The position numbers were made by a program, and so were the translations under genes. The notes beneath the pieces were generated by a model that was not told where the DNA came from, did not search any database, and was given only the letters and a program-made list of their open reading frames with translations. From UBA7803 sp041395905 (GTDB taxonomy: Bacteria; Pseudomonadota; Gammaproteobacteria; Pseudomonadales; Azotimanducaceae): a stretch of 64,000 bases of DNA. This document shows positions 10,413 through 23,434 of the stretch, one piece after another (the stretch's first letter is position 1; each line of letters starts with the position of its first letter). The stretch lies in contig JAWKZP010000003.1 of assembly GCA_041395905.1 (NCBI GenBank), positions 124,001 to 188,000 of the forward strand, in the 5' to 3' direction.

Positions 10413-10941
10413 TCATCCCACCGCCCGTGCCAGCGCTCCTTCGATGTAGGCCCGCGCCGCGGCCTACGTCGCCCCAGCCACGCACCTTCACCCACTTGTT
10501 GCGCTCCAGGTCCTTGTAGTGCGCGAAGAAGTGCTCGATGGTATGCACCAGTCCTTCCGGCAGATCCGCAGCAGCGTGCACGCGGTCGTAGATGCGCGTC
10601 ACCTTGGAGATCGGCACGGCCACGATCTTGGCGTCGTCACCGGCTTCGTCCTCCATGTTCAGCACGCCCACCGGTCGACAGGTGATCACCGTGCCCGCGA
10701 TCAGCGGGTGCGGCGTGACCACCATGACGTCCAGGGGATCGCCGTCGTCGGCCAGCGAGCCCGGCACGTAGCCGTAGTTGCATGGATAGAACATAGCCGT
10801 AGCCATGAACCGGTCGACCCACACAGCACCGCTGTCCTTGTCCACCTCGTACTTCACCGGACCGGTGTTGGCCGGGATCTCGATGATCACGTTGATCTCG
10901 TCGGGGGCGTTTCTGCCGGGACCGACCGATTTCAGACTCAC
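10413..10941 (-). CDS. ppa: Inorganic pyrophosphatase, apparent C-terminal frameshift
   Basis: A family I soluble pyrophosphatase hydrolysing PPi to phosphate with Mg2+. Seen: EIPANTGPVKYEVDK, the metal-binding block DDGDPLDVMV, and HYKDLERNKWVKV near the end. The GTG start at 10941 overlaps the upstream SDR stop (GTGA), so translation is coupled. One extra base within 10464-10467, in a GTAGGCC/GGCCTAC hairpin, breaks the frame after WGD. Reading past it in the other frame gives the expected tail AAARAYIEGALARAVG, stopping at 10413, for about 175 residues (E. coli 176). It closes an operon with AMP-forming ligases that release PPi. Confidence 0.9.
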
Positions 10942-11720
10942 GCTGTGGTACCTCCATCCATCACTAGAACCGTGCCGTTGCAGTAGCTGGCGAACGCCAG
11001 AAAGAACATGCCGTCGGCTGCCTCCTCGGGCCGTCCCATGCGCCCGAGAGGGCAAAGCTGGGCGGCGGCCGCGGGATCGGACAGCGTCTGCTCGAACAGG
11101 TTCCGATAGGGATCGATCATGCCTGTGTCGAAGATGCCCGGCGCGAAGCAGTTGCTGCGGATGCCCTCGGGCCCGTAGGTACGTGCCAGGGACCGGGTCA
11201 GGTTGATTACGCCGGCCTTCGCGGTGGCATAGGCATGGGCATCCGCCATGCCGCGCGTGCCACCGGTCGAGGACACGTTGACGATGCTGCCGCCGCCGCG
11301 TCTGCGCAGCGCCGGTATGGCCCGGCTGCACATCAGATGCACCGACTCGAGATTGATGCGGATCACGTCGCGCCAGGCATCGTCCGGCGCATCCGCGGTC
11401 GCGGCCATGCTGCCGGGCACGATCTGCTCGTAGGCCCAGCCGACGCTGGCGTTGTTGATCAGCACGTCCAGACCGCCGCAGTTGTCCACCGCGAAGGCGA
11501 TGGCGCGCTCGGCCCCCTCGGCAGTGCCCACATCGGCGATCACGTAATCCGCGTGGCCACCGTTCTGGCGGGCTTCGGCAACCGCACTCTCCAGCGTGTC
11601 GCGCGTGCGGCCGACACCGACGACGCGCGCGCCGGCTGCCGCAAAACGCTGCAGTGCGGCCCGCCCCATGCCGGTACCGGCGCCGCTGATCAGCACGACT
11701 TTGCCCTTGGCATCCTGCAT
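10938..11720 (-). CDS. Short-chain dehydrogenase/reductase
   Basis: A 260-residue classical SDR: cofactor motif SGAGTGMG near the N-terminus, NNAS at the usual NNAG position, catalytic Tyr and Lys in YATAKAG, and the C-terminal MDGG. The ATG at 11720 follows a GAGG site; an in-frame GTG nine bases upstream is less well placed. It lies 10 bp after the acyl-CoA ligase stop and overlaps ppa by four bases. It is therefore part of the ligase/dehydrogenase operon and may oxidise a hydroxyacyl or alcohol intermediate. Confidence 0.85.
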   Translation of the reverse strand: MQDAKGKVVLISGAGTGMGRAALQRFAAAGARVVGVGRTRDTLESAVAEARQNGGHADYVIADVGTAEGAERAIAFAVDNCGGLDVLINNASVGWAYEQIVPGSMAATADAPDDAWRDVIRINLESVHLMCSRAIPALRRRGGGSIVNVSSTGGTRGMADAHAYATAKAGVINLTRSLARTYGPEGIRSNCFAPGIFDTGMIDPYRNLFEQTLSDPAAAAQLCPLGRMGRPEEAADGMFFLAFASYCNGTVLVMDGGTTA

Positions 11721-11730
11721 TACGGCCACC

Positions 11731-13323
11731 TCAGTTGACGTTGCGGTCCATGCCTTCCCAGTAGGGTTTGCGCAGTTCGCGTTTGAGAATCTTGCCCGAG
11801 GGGTTGCGCGGCAGCTCGTCGATGAAGTCGACGGATTTCGGCAGCTTGTACCCCGCGATCCGCTCCCGGGCGAAACCGATCAGCTCGTCCGGCGTCGCCG
11901 TGTGGCCCTCCTTGAGCACCACCATGGCCTTCACCGCCTCTCCCCAGCGCTCGTCCGGAACGCCGATCACGGCGACATCGGCGATGGCCGGGTGGCCGAA
12001 CAGCGCGCTCTCCACCTCGGCGGGATAGATGTTCTCCGCGCCGGAAACGATCATGTCCTTGACCCGGTCGTGCACGTACACGTAGCCGTCTTCGTCCAGA
12101 TAGCCCGCATCGCCCGTGTGCACGTAGCCGTCGATCAGCGTCTTCTCGGTGGCTTCCGGCAGATTCCAGTAGCCGAGCATGTTCACCGGAGACGCGATGC
12201 AGATCTCACCCACCGTGCGCGGCGGCACCGGCTTGCCGTTCTCGTCCACCACCTTGAGGCGCACCCCGGGAAACGGCTTGCCCGCCGAGCGCATGCGCTC
12301 ATTGCCGCTCGGGTCATGATCCTGCGGCGGCAGGTAGGTTGCGGAGCCGGTGGTTTCGGTCATGCCGTAGAGCTGCACGAAGCCGCACTGGAAGACCTCG
12401 ATGGCTTCCCTCAGCAGGTCCAGGGGAATGGGCGACGCGCCATAGGAGATGAATCGAACCGAGGAGTAATCGGTGCGGCGCGCCTCGGGATGCTGGAGCA
12501 CCATGCGGATGGCAGCCGGCACCAGAAACAGCTTGGTGATGCCGTAGTCGCCGATCAGCTGCAGGGTCTGACCCGGGTCGAACTCGCGGGCGACGATGTT
12601 CCGTGCTCCGGCCCGGAGCCCCATGATGCCCCAGCCTACGCCGCCGATGTGAAAACTGGGCATGGCCGCCAGATTGACGTCATCCTCGGTCCACTCGTTG
12701 AACGCCATGTCCGCGTTCAGCGGACGCCGCCACAGGTCGAAGAAGCAGCGCTGTGCCAGCTGCACGCCCTTCGGGTGTCCCGTGGTGCCGCTGGTGTACA
12801 TCTGAATGGCCACGTCGTCGGTGCCGACCGGGACCCACGGGTCGGCATTGGGGTGCGCGTCGCGCCATTGCTCGAAGCTGGGCCATTGCGGGTGTCCGGG
12901 TTCCATGGCGACGATGCGCTTGAGGCTGGGCACCTGCTCGCGCACGCGCTCGGCCAGAGCATAGAAGTCCGGGCCGACGAACAGGATCTCCGCCTTGCAG
13001 TCGTTGAGAATGTAGGCCACCTCGGGCGGCGCCAGGCGCCAGTTGATGCCGACGGAGACCGCCCCGCACTTGGCCGCTCCGAACACCACCTGATAGAAGT
13101 GATCGGAATTCTTGTCCATGAAGCCCACCCGAGATCCGGCCGAGAGCCCCTCGGCCATGAGGGCGTTGGCAACCTGGCTGCACTGACGATCGAACTCCGC
13201 ATAGCTGGTGGAGCGCCCTTCGAACAGTATGGCTTCCTTGGTGCCACGCTGTGCGGCATGGAACCGGGCGAGATCACCCAGCGTGGTGACGTCCTCCAGC
13301 GTGGCAGGAACGGTATTGCTCAT
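11731..13323 (-). CDS. AMP-forming acyl-CoA synthetase
   Basis: A 530-residue ANL-superfamily ligase that activates a carboxylic acid to its CoA thioester, releasing AMP and PPi. Seen: P-loop YTSGTTGHPKG, the YGMTET core motif, HTGD, and the C-terminal-domain lysine region NPSGKILKREL. The start at 13323 has GAGGAG eight bases upstream. It sits between an acyl-CoA dehydrogenase and an SDR in one minus-strand operon. The acid it activates cannot be told from sequence, though medium- or long-chain and cyclic acids are usual for this group. Confidence 0.88.
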   Translation of the reverse strand: MSNTVPATLEDVTTLGDLARFHAAQRGTKEAILFEGRSTSYAEFDRQCSQVANALMAEGLSAGSRVGFMDKNSDHFYQVVFGAAKCGAVSVGINWRLAPPEVAYILNDCKAEILFVGPDFYALAERVREQVPSLKRIVAMEPGHPQWPSFEQWRDAHPNADPWVPVGTDDVAIQMYTSGTTGHPKGVQLAQRCFFDLWRRPLNADMAFNEWTEDDVNLAAMPSFHIGGVGWGIMGLRAGARNIVAREFDPGQTLQLIGDYGITKLFLVPAAIRMVLQHPEARRTDYSSVRFISYGASPIPLDLLREAIEVFQCGFVQLYGMTETTGSATYLPPQDHDPSGNERMRSAGKPFPGVRLKVVDENGKPVPPRTVGEICIASPVNMLGYWNLPEATEKTLIDGYVHTGDAGYLDEDGYVYVHDRVKDMIVSGAENIYPAEVESALFGHPAIADVAVIGVPDERWGEAVKAMVVLKEGHTATPDELIGFARERIAGYKLPKSVDFIDELPRNPSGKILKRELRKPYWEGMDRNVN

Positions 13324-13334
13324 GGTCGGTCTCC

Positions 13335-14492
13335 TCAGAATGATCTCGGCATGCCCAGCACGTGCTCGCCGATGTAACTCAGTATCAGGTTGGTGGAAAT
13401 CGGTGCGATCTGGTACAGGCGCGTCTCCCGGAATTTGCGCTCGATGTGATATTCCTTGGCAAACGCAAAGCCGCCGTGGGTCTGCATGCAGACGTCGCCC
13501 GCGCGCCAGGAAGCCTCCGATGCCAGCATCTTGGCCATGTTGGCCTCTGCACCGCAGGGCTCTCCAGCATCGAACATGCGCGCTGCCTTCTCGACCATCA
13601 GCCAGGCGGCCTCCACCTCGGCATAGCAACGGGCGATCGGAAACTGCACGCCCTGGTTCTGCCCGATGGGTCGGTCGAACACCACCCGGTCCCGGGCGTA
13701 GGCGCTGGCCTTGTCGATGAAGTAGCGGCCGTCGCCGACGCACTCCGCGGCAATCAGAATCCGTTCGGCGTTCATGCCGTCGAGAATCACCTTGAATCCC
13801 TGCCCTTCCTCACCCAGCAGGTTCGCGCGCGGCACTCGCAGATCGTCGAAAAACAGCTCGCACGAATGATGATTGATCATCGCATCGATGGGCCGGATCT
13901 CGAGCCCGTTGCCGCGCGCGGCGCGCACGTCGACGAGAAATGCAGACAGGCCCTCGGTCTTCTTGCGTACCTGATCGCGCGGCGTCGTGCGCGCAAGCAG
14001 CACCATCAGGTCCGAGTGCTCGATGCGGCTGATCCAGACCTTCTGCCCGCTGATGAGGTAGTCGTCGCCATCGCGCCGGGCCACGGTCTTGAGGCTGGTG
14101 GTATCGGTACCTGTGGTCGGCTCGGTGACCCCGAAGCTCTGCAGGCGCAGCTCGCCGGCCGCGATCTTTGGCAGATACTCGCGCTTCTGGGCCTCGCTGC
14201 CGTGCCGCAGCACCGAGCCCATCACGTACATCTGCGCGTGGCAGGCGCCGGCGTGGGCACCGGAGCGGCACACTTCCTCCATCACCACCGCGGCTTCCTG
14301 CACGCCGAGGCCGGCGCCGCCGTAGGTCTCCGGAATCAGCACGGTGAGAAACCCGGCCGCGGTCAGCTCGCGCACGAATTCCGTGGGATAGCCCCGGCTG
14401 CGGTCCAGCTCCAGCCAGTAGTCTTCGCCGTAGCGGGCGCACAGCGCGCGTACCGAGTTGCGGATCTCCGTGATTTCGGGGGAATCAGCCAT
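13335..14492 (-). CDS. Acyl-CoA dehydrogenase
   Basis: A 385-residue acyl-CoA dehydrogenase. The FAD-binding FGVTEPTTGTDTTSLKT and VWISRIEHSDLMV blocks, RPIGQNQGVQFP and the MQTHGGFAFAKEYHIERKFRE segment are family hallmarks. The terminal region reads RLYQIAPISTN. Where many family members carry an EGT-type catalytic glutamate, this protein has APIS, so the catalytic base may lie elsewhere as in some subfamilies. It is followed 11 bp later by the acyl-CoA ligase gene, supporting a shared beta-oxidation route. Confidence 0.85.
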   Translation of the reverse strand: MADSPEITEIRNSVRALCARYGEDYWLELDRSRGYPTEFVRELTAAGFLTVLIPETYGGAGLGVQEAAVVMEEVCRSGAHAGACHAQMYVMGSVLRHGSEAQKREYLPKIAAGELRLQSFGVTEPTTGTDTTSLKTVARRDGDDYLISGQKVWISRIEHSDLMVLLARTTPRDQVRKKTEGLSAFLVDVRAARGNGLEIRPIDAMINHHSCELFFDDLRVPRANLLGEEGQGFKVILDGMNAERILIAAECVGDGRYFIDKASAYARDRVVFDRPIGQNQGVQFPIARCYAEVEAAWLMVEKAARMFDAGEPCGAEANMAKMLASEASWRAGDVCMQTHGGFAFAKEYHIERKFRETRLYQIAPISTNLILSYIGEHVLGMPRSF

Positions 14493-14536
14493 GGCGTGTT
14501 GCTCGATTGTCGTTCCGTTCCGGCAGCCGCACCCGG

Positions 14537-15772
14537 CTAGCTGCTCTGGGCCGGGGATTCGTAGTTCCACACGGGGGTCGCGAGCATACCGTAAACGCAC
14601 AGAAACACCGACGCCAGCATGCCCGGAATCAGCGCGTTGAGGATACCGACCTGGTCGACCACGACACCCAGCAGCAGCGCGCCCACCGGCTGGGCGCCGA
14701 GAAAGCCCACGTTGTAGACGGAAAGAATGCGTCCGCGAAACTGCTCGCCGGCCGATTCCTGGATGATGGTGCGGGACATGGTGGTCGTGACCCCCATGTT
14801 CATGCCCCAGAGAAAGGTCGCGCCGATCAGCAGCCACAGCGAAGGCTGAATCCAGAACAGCGCGAAGATCAGCGCCCGGGTGAACTGCATGGACAGAAAC
14901 AGCTTGCCCGGATGGCGCAGCGGCATGAATTTCAGCATCAGGAAGTTGATCGCCGAGCCGCCCGACCAGAACACCACCAGCATGAGCGCCAGAAACGCCG
15001 CGTCGCCGCCGTACACCCGCGTCATGATGAACGGAAACACCAGCGTGAAGGTGCCGGCATTGAACAGCATCGAGATGATGTTCAGCACCAGCACGTTCAG
15101 CACCAGGCGGTCCCTGCCGATCACACCGAACCCCTCGACGACGCTGCGCCAGGCCGGGACCGCCCCGCCCGGCGCCCGGGGCGGCGCGGCCGGCAGGCGG
15201 CTGATCATGACCCTGCCGACGATGATGGCGACAGCCTGCACCAGCAGCACGCTGGCAAGACCGAGCCGCTCGAGCTGGCCCGCCAGCCCCAGACCGATGA
15301 CCTGCATCACCAGGCCCACGGCGGTAGAGGCGGTGACGGCTTCCTGAATGCGAACGGCCGCGGAGCGGTTCAGCAGCGCCGCCTGCGCCGGGCTCTGGAA
15401 CGAATTGGCCACGCTCATGAGCAAGGCCCAGGACGTCACCGTCCAGTAGCTCAGCACGTGCAGCTGATCCACCGCCAGAAGGTACAGCGGGATCAGCGCG
15501 GCAAAGCCGTACACCTTGACCAGCAGCCCGCGCGGGTCGACGCGGTCCGCGCTGGCGCCGCCCCAGAGCATGATGAACAGCCCCGGAATGCCGATGATGG
15601 CCTGCGCGAGCCCGACGCGATCGGCCGGCTCGTGCAGCGCCCCGATCAGCAGCCAGCTCACCAGCAGCTGCTGCATGCTGAACGAGAACATCGTGGCGGA
15701 GCTCGCCGTGATGTAGCTGCGGAAGCTCGGCAGTCGCCAGATGCTCGCCGGCGGCACCCCCTGCTCGGCCAT
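14537..15772 (-). CDS. MFS transporter
   Basis: A 411-residue major facilitator protein of the MFS_3/enterobactin-exporter-like type with about 12 hydrophobic segments. It shows the loop 2-3 motif WGGASADRVDPRGLL and a cytoplasmic midpoint near PPRAPGGAVPAWRS. It lies between the FadD3-like ligase (10 bp gap) and the acyl-CoA dehydrogenase. It is therefore probably the carrier for the operon's substrate or an exporter of a toxic intermediate; direction cannot be inferred. Confidence 0.82.
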   Translation of the reverse strand: MAEQGVPPASIWRLPSFRSYITASSATMFSFSMQQLLVSWLLIGALHEPADRVGLAQAIIGIPGLFIMLWGGASADRVDPRGLLVKVYGFAALIPLYLLAVDQLHVLSYWTVTSWALLMSVANSFQSPAQAALLNRSAAVRIQEAVTASTAVGLVMQVIGLGLAGQLERLGLASVLLVQAVAIIVGRVMISRLPAAPPRAPGGAVPAWRSVVEGFGVIGRDRLVLNVLVLNIISMLFNAGTFTLVFPFIMTRVYGGDAAFLALMLVVFWSGGSAINFLMLKFMPLRHPGKLFLSMQFTRALIFALFWIQPSLWLLIGATFLWGMNMGVTTTMSRTIIQESAGEQFRGRILSVYNVGFLGAQPVGALLLGVVVDQVGILNALIPGMLASVFLCVYGMLATPVWNYESPAQSS

Positions 15773-15782
15773 CTGAGATTCC

Positions 15783-17411
15783 TCAGCCGGTCTCCTGGGC
15801 CTGCTCGCGGGCCCACCGGTAATCGGCCTTGCCCGAGGGCGAGCGCACGATCTCGTCCCGGAACACGATGGTCTTAGGCAGCTTGTAGCGCGCCAGGTGT
15901 GCGGCGCAGGATTCGATCAGCTCGTCGGCACTGGCCTGCTCGCCATCGCGCAGGCGGACGATGGCGACCACTTCGCTGCCCCAGCGCTCACTCGGGCGGC
16001 CGGCGACCACCGCATCGTAGACGGCCGGGTGCTGCTTGATGGCGTGCTCCACTTCTTCCGCGAAGATCTTCTCACCACCCGAGTTGATGGTGACCGAATC
16101 GCGCCCATGCAGCTCCACCGTGCCGTCCGCCAGATGCCGGGCGCGATCACCGGGCACCGCGTAACGCACGCCGTCGATGGTGACGAAGGTCTTGCGGGTC
16201 TTGTCGGCATCGTCCAGATAGCCCAGGGGCACCCGGCCGCGCTTGGCCCACCAGCCCATCCCCTCATGGCCGGGCGGCAGCACGCGTGACAGGTTCTCGT
16301 CCACGATCACGTTGTCGGGCCCGGGCGTGAAGCGTCCGGTGGCAGCACCGGAGTCGCGGGTGCTCACATGCGAACCCTGGCCGCCGGTTTCGGACGAGCC
16401 GAGGCCGTCGACCACGCTCAGCGCCGGCAGCTGCTCGAGAAACTGAGCCTTGAGCGCGGCGTTGAGCGGGGCACCGCCGGACAGCAGGATGCGCAGCGGC
16501 GTCAGGTCGTAGCTGTGCCGGGTCAGCTCGTCGAGCAGCGGCCGGCCGAACGCGTCGCCGACGATCTGCAGGAAGTTGACCTGCTCGCGCTCACACACGC
16601 CCCAGATGTCCGCGGGATCGAGGCGCCGGACCTCGTCCTGTATCACACAGGTATGGCCGCCGTTGAGCGCGGTGAACGCGATCCAGTGGCCCGCACCGTG
16701 CATGAACGGTGCTGCCGGCAGAATGCGCATGCCGCCCTTGGCAGCGCCTTCGGCAAACGACTCGAGCGTCTCGTGGGCGCCGCCGCCCAGGGCCGAAAAC
16801 AGAATGTCCGACTGCCGCCAGAGCACGCCTTTCGGCATGCCGGTGGTGCCGCCGGTATACAGGATGTAGAGATCGTCCGGGGACCAGTCCAGATCCGGAC
16901 GTTCCGTCGACGCCCCGGCCAGCGCCGCCTCATAGTCCACGGCGCCGCTGATCAGGTCGTTGCCGCTGTCGTCGGCGACCTGAATGAAGTGCTCGAGCGT
17001 GGGCACCTGATGGCGAACGGACTCGACACGCCCGGCGAACTCCGCGTGGAAGATGATTGCCCGGGCGCGGGCGTTGTTGAGCAGATAAACGAGCTCCTCG
17101 TCGACGTATCGGTAGTTGACGTTGAACGGCGCAAGGCGCGCCTTGTAGCCCCCCAGCATGCCTTCGAGGTACTCGTTGCCGTTGTACAGATACAGCGCCA
17201 GCTGATCCTGGCCGGACTGCCAACCGTCCAGCTGCGATCTCGGCGTGCGGCAGCCGAGCCCCAGCGAACTGAGATAGTTGCCGAGCCGGCGGGTGCGCTC
17301 GTGCCACTGCGCATAGGTGAAGCGGCGGTCGCGGAACACCAGCGCCTCGCGGTCCGGTATGGCGGCGGCGATGGCCTCCTGCGCCGCCGCGATGTTGATT
17401 TCTGCAGCCAC
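15783..17411 (-). CDS. FadD3-like AMP-forming acyl-CoA synthetase
   Basis: A 542-residue ANL ligase, second in this operon. P-loop YTGGTTGMPKG, GLGSSETGGQ core motif, and C-terminal SPSGKADYRWA are visible. The segment GQDQLALYLYNGNEYLEG followed by APFNVNYRYV resembles the subgroup containing actinobacterial FadD3, which activates a steroid-ring-derived propanoate; that relationship is from memory of the family. The GTG start at 17411 has GGAG eight bases upstream. It appears to be the first gene of the minus-strand run ending with ppa. Confidence 0.86.
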   Translation of the reverse strand: MAAEINIAAAQEAIAAAIPDREALVFRDRRFTYAQWHERTRRLGNYLSSLGLGCRTPRSQLDGWQSGQDQLALYLYNGNEYLEGMLGGYKARLAPFNVNYRYVDEELVYLLNNARARAIIFHAEFAGRVESVRHQVPTLEHFIQVADDSGNDLISGAVDYEAALAGASTERPDLDWSPDDLYILYTGGTTGMPKGVLWRQSDILFSALGGGAHETLESFAEGAAKGGMRILPAAPFMHGAGHWIAFTALNGGHTCVIQDEVRRLDPADIWGVCEREQVNFLQIVGDAFGRPLLDELTRHSYDLTPLRILLSGGAPLNAALKAQFLEQLPALSVVDGLGSSETGGQGSHVSTRDSGAATGRFTPGPDNVIVDENLSRVLPPGHEGMGWWAKRGRVPLGYLDDADKTRKTFVTIDGVRYAVPGDRARHLADGTVELHGRDSVTINSGGEKIFAEEVEHAIKQHPAVYDAVVAGRPSERWGSEVVAIVRLRDGEQASADELIESCAAHLARYKLPKTIVFRDEIVRSPSGKADYRWAREQAQETG

Positions 17412-17559
17412 GGAAATACTCCTGATTCTCCCCCTGGATGCCCGCGCAGGCCGCATGCCGCGGCGCTGCGATGCGCGGGTCGACGGGACAGAGTACCGCG
17501 ACCGACGCGCCAGGAGAACCGACGCACCGGGACGGCAAACCGCGTAGCATCTGCTCGCC

Positions 17560-18555
17560 ATGCTGGAACTGCACGACATCGACCTCGGCGCCGGCCCGTT
17601 CGACCACGCCTTCCCCGGAGGTGCCATCACCGTGGTGCTGGGCCGCAACCGGTCCGGCAAGACGCACCTGTGCCGGTTGGTCGCCGGGCTGGTGTCCCCG
17701 GGTCAGGGTACCGTGCGCCTGGACGGCACCGACATCAGCAGCTGGTCGCCCGGCCGGCGCAGCGTCGCCATGGTTTACCAGAGCTTCGTCAACTACCCCA
17801 ATCTGAGCGTGTACGACAACCTGGCTGCCCCGATGCGCGCGCGCCGGCGCGGCGGCGGCATTCGGGCCAGGATCGCCGGGCGCGGGGACGCGCGCATGGA
17901 TATCCGTGTTCGCGAGCTGGCCGACCGTCTGGGGCTCACCCCCTATCTGGCGCGTCTGCCCTCGGAGCTCTCCGGAGGCCAGCAGCAGCGCCTGGCGATC
18001 GGCCGCGCGCTGGCCAAGCAGGCGCGTGTGCTGGTACTCGACGAGCCGCTCGTGAATCTCGACTACAAGCTGCGCGAGGCCCTGGAGCAGCAGCTGCGCG
18101 AGCTGCTGCTGAGTACCGGCGTGACGGTCATCTACACCTCGTCCGACCCGCGCGACGCGTTCTCCCTGGGTGACGAGGTGCTGCTGCTGGATCGCCGGCA
18201 GCCGGTGCAGCACGGCACGCCGCTCGCCGTCTACCAGCACCCGGACAGCCTTGCCGCCGCGGATCTGATGAGCGACCCTGGCATAAACCGCTTCGTCGAG
18301 GACGATATCCACTGCGCCGTGCGTCCGGAGCATCTCAGCCTCGCCGCGGACCCGGAGCGGCCGCAGCGCCGCTTCGAGGTCGCTGCGCTGGACGTGGAGA
18401 CCAACGGCTCCGAGACTTACCTGCACGCCGACTATCTGGGACACCCCTGGATCGCGCGCCTGGTGGGACTGGCCCGGGTGCGGTCGGGACAGGCGGTGAC
18501 GCTGTATGCCCCGGCGGATGCCGTGCTGCGATTCCCAGGATCCGCAGATGGCTGA
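17560..18555 (+). CDS. glpS: ABC importer ATPase, GlpS-like
   Basis: A 331-residue carbohydrate-type ABC ATPase. Walker A is GRNRSGKT (28-35, with Arg in the variable positions), signature LSGGQ at 137-141, Walker B LVLDEP at 158-163. A C-terminal MalK-like regulatory OB domain contains CAVRPEHLSLA. The order of two ATPases, two permeases, a small membrane protein and a lipoprotein matches the rhizobial GlpSTPQUV glycerol importer, which is why the symbol is used. No glpK or glpD is present, so the substrate is tentative. Confidence 0.72.
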   Translation: MLELHDIDLGAGPFDHAFPGGAITVVLGRNRSGKTHLCRLVAGLVSPGQGTVRLDGTDISSWSPGRRSVAMVYQSFVNYPNLSVYDNLAAPMRARRRGGGIRARIAGRGDARMDIRVRELADRLGLTPYLARLPSELSGGQQQRLAIGRALAKQARVLVLDEPLVNLDYKLREALEQQLRELLLSTGVTVIYTSSDPRDAFSLGDEVLLLDRRQPVQHGTPLAVYQHPDSLAAADLMSDPGINRFVEDDIHCAVRPEHLSLAADPERPQRRFEVAALDVETNGSETYLHADYLGHPWIARLVGLARVRSGQAVTLYAPADAVLRFPGSADG

Positions 18556-19638
18556 GATCACGCTGGAGGGCCTGCGCTTTCGCTACCCGGACAACCCCAT
18601 GGATACCCTGGAGGCCCTGGACCTGCGCATCGCCAGCGGCGAGGCGCACGCACTGCTGGGCGGATCCGGGGCCGGCAAAACCACCCTGCTGAACCTGCTG
18701 TCGGGGCTGCAGACACCGACCTCCGGCTGCATCCGTTTCGATGGACGGGATGTGACCGCGCTGGCGCCGCGTCAGCGCAAGGTGGCGCAGGTGTTTCAGT
18801 TTCCCGTGCTCTACGAATCGCTGAGCGTCGCCGCCATGCTCGCGGTGCCCCTGCGCAATCACGGCTGGTCGCGTCGCGACGCTGCCCGGCGCGCCGCAGA
18901 GATCGCCGCGCGGCTGGACCTGGCGCCCCTGCTGAATGCCCGCTCCGGCGACCTGTCGCTGTATCAGAAGCAACTGGTGGCCATCGGCCGGGCGCTGGTG
19001 CGCCCGGACATCTCCCTGGTGCTGCTCGACGAGCCGCTCACCGCCGTGGCCCCCGCCATCAAATGGCAGCTGCGGCGTGTGCTCAAGACCGCCCAGGCGG
19101 AACTCGGTGCCACCATGATTTACGTCACCCACGACCAGACCGAGGCGTTGACGTTCGCCGAACGCATCAGCGTCCTGCACGCAGGCCGCGTGCTGCAGAC
19201 GGCCGATCCCGAGACGCTGTACGAAGCTCCGAGCCACGAACAGGTGGCGCACTTCATCGGATCACCGGGCATGAATCTCGTACCGGGCGAAATCACCGCC
19301 GGGCGGTTGTGGCTGGCCGGCCACCCTCTCGGCGGCGCTCCCGGACTCACCGATGGCGCCTGCACCATCGGCTTCCGTCCGGAGTGGGCCCGAGTCAGCG
19401 CGGCGCCGGCCGTGTCGCCCGCAGCCGCCGGCACGTCGATCGGCGGGGTACCGGTGACGGTCGACGCGGTGCGGGTGCTGGGCACGCGGCTTCAGCAGCC
19501 CGAAGGGCTCGTCGGCATCCGCGTCGGCACCACGCATGTGTACACGCGGCAGCCCATCGACGTCGCCCCCGGGTGCCCGGGGATGCTGCACGTGCGCCCG
19601 GAGCGTCTGCTCGTGTTTCGCGACGGCGCGCGCGTCGC

Positions 19639-19642
<4 letters not shown>
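18548..19642 (+). CDS. glpT: ABC importer ATPase, GlpT-like, degenerate signature
   Basis: A 364-residue second ATPase. Walker A GGSGAGKTT (38-46) and Walker B LVLLDEP are intact. The signature motif reads LSLYQ (136-140) instead of LSGGQ, and the D-loop region is EPLTAVAPAIKW. With the partner ATPase carrying a normal signature, the dimer should have one canonical and one degenerate ATP site. The ATG at 18548 overlaps the upstream stop by eight bases, indicating translational coupling. A GFRPEWARV regulatory segment follows the ATPase domain. Confidence 0.72.
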
Positions 19643-21316
<1,674 letters not shown>

Positions 21317-21327
21317 GAGCGCGCGTG

Positions 21328-21606
21328 ATGAACCTGCAATGGATGGCCTGGACAGCACCGACCGCCATCTTCTTCATCGCCATCGGCTGCGCGCTGATCG
21401 TGTTGACGCTGCTGGAGCTGTACCGCCCGAGCGTACCCAGGCGCGGCCATCTGCCGCTGGTCACGACCCGTGGCGATCGATTCTTCATCAGCCTGCTGGC
21501 GAGCGCATTCGTTCACGTGGGCTGGCTCGCCCTGCTGGACGCGCCGGTGTCGGGCGCCAGCGCCATCTGCGTGCTGCTCAGTGCTTACTTGATGCGCTGG
21601 GGCTGA
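21328..21606 (+). CDS. glpU: DUF2160 small membrane protein of the importer operon
   Basis: A 92-residue protein with about three hydrophobic helices (TAIFFIAIGCALIVLTLLEL, a middle segment, and AICVLLSAYLM) and a central TRGDRFF motif. It corresponds to the DUF2160 protein encoded between permease and binding-protein genes in Glp-type importers; its role is unknown. ATG 21328 is chosen over GTG 21325 because of the AGGAG site 10-14 bases upstream. Confidence 0.72.
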   Translation: MNLQWMAWTAPTAIFFIAIGCALIVLTLLELYRPSVPRRGHLPLVTTRGDRFFISLLASAFVHVGWLALLDAPVSGASAICVLLSAYLMRWG

Positions 21607-21646
21607 CAGGGTTTCATTGTCGTTTCGAGCTTTACCGGGAATTCTC

Positions 21647-23414
<1,768 letters not shown>

Positions 23415-23434
<20 letters not shown>

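Noticed and set aside
14507..15877. Long plus-strand open frame opposite the MFS gene
   Set aside because: It is rich in Gln, His, Arg and Asp with no domain, as expected from antisense reading of a membrane protein.
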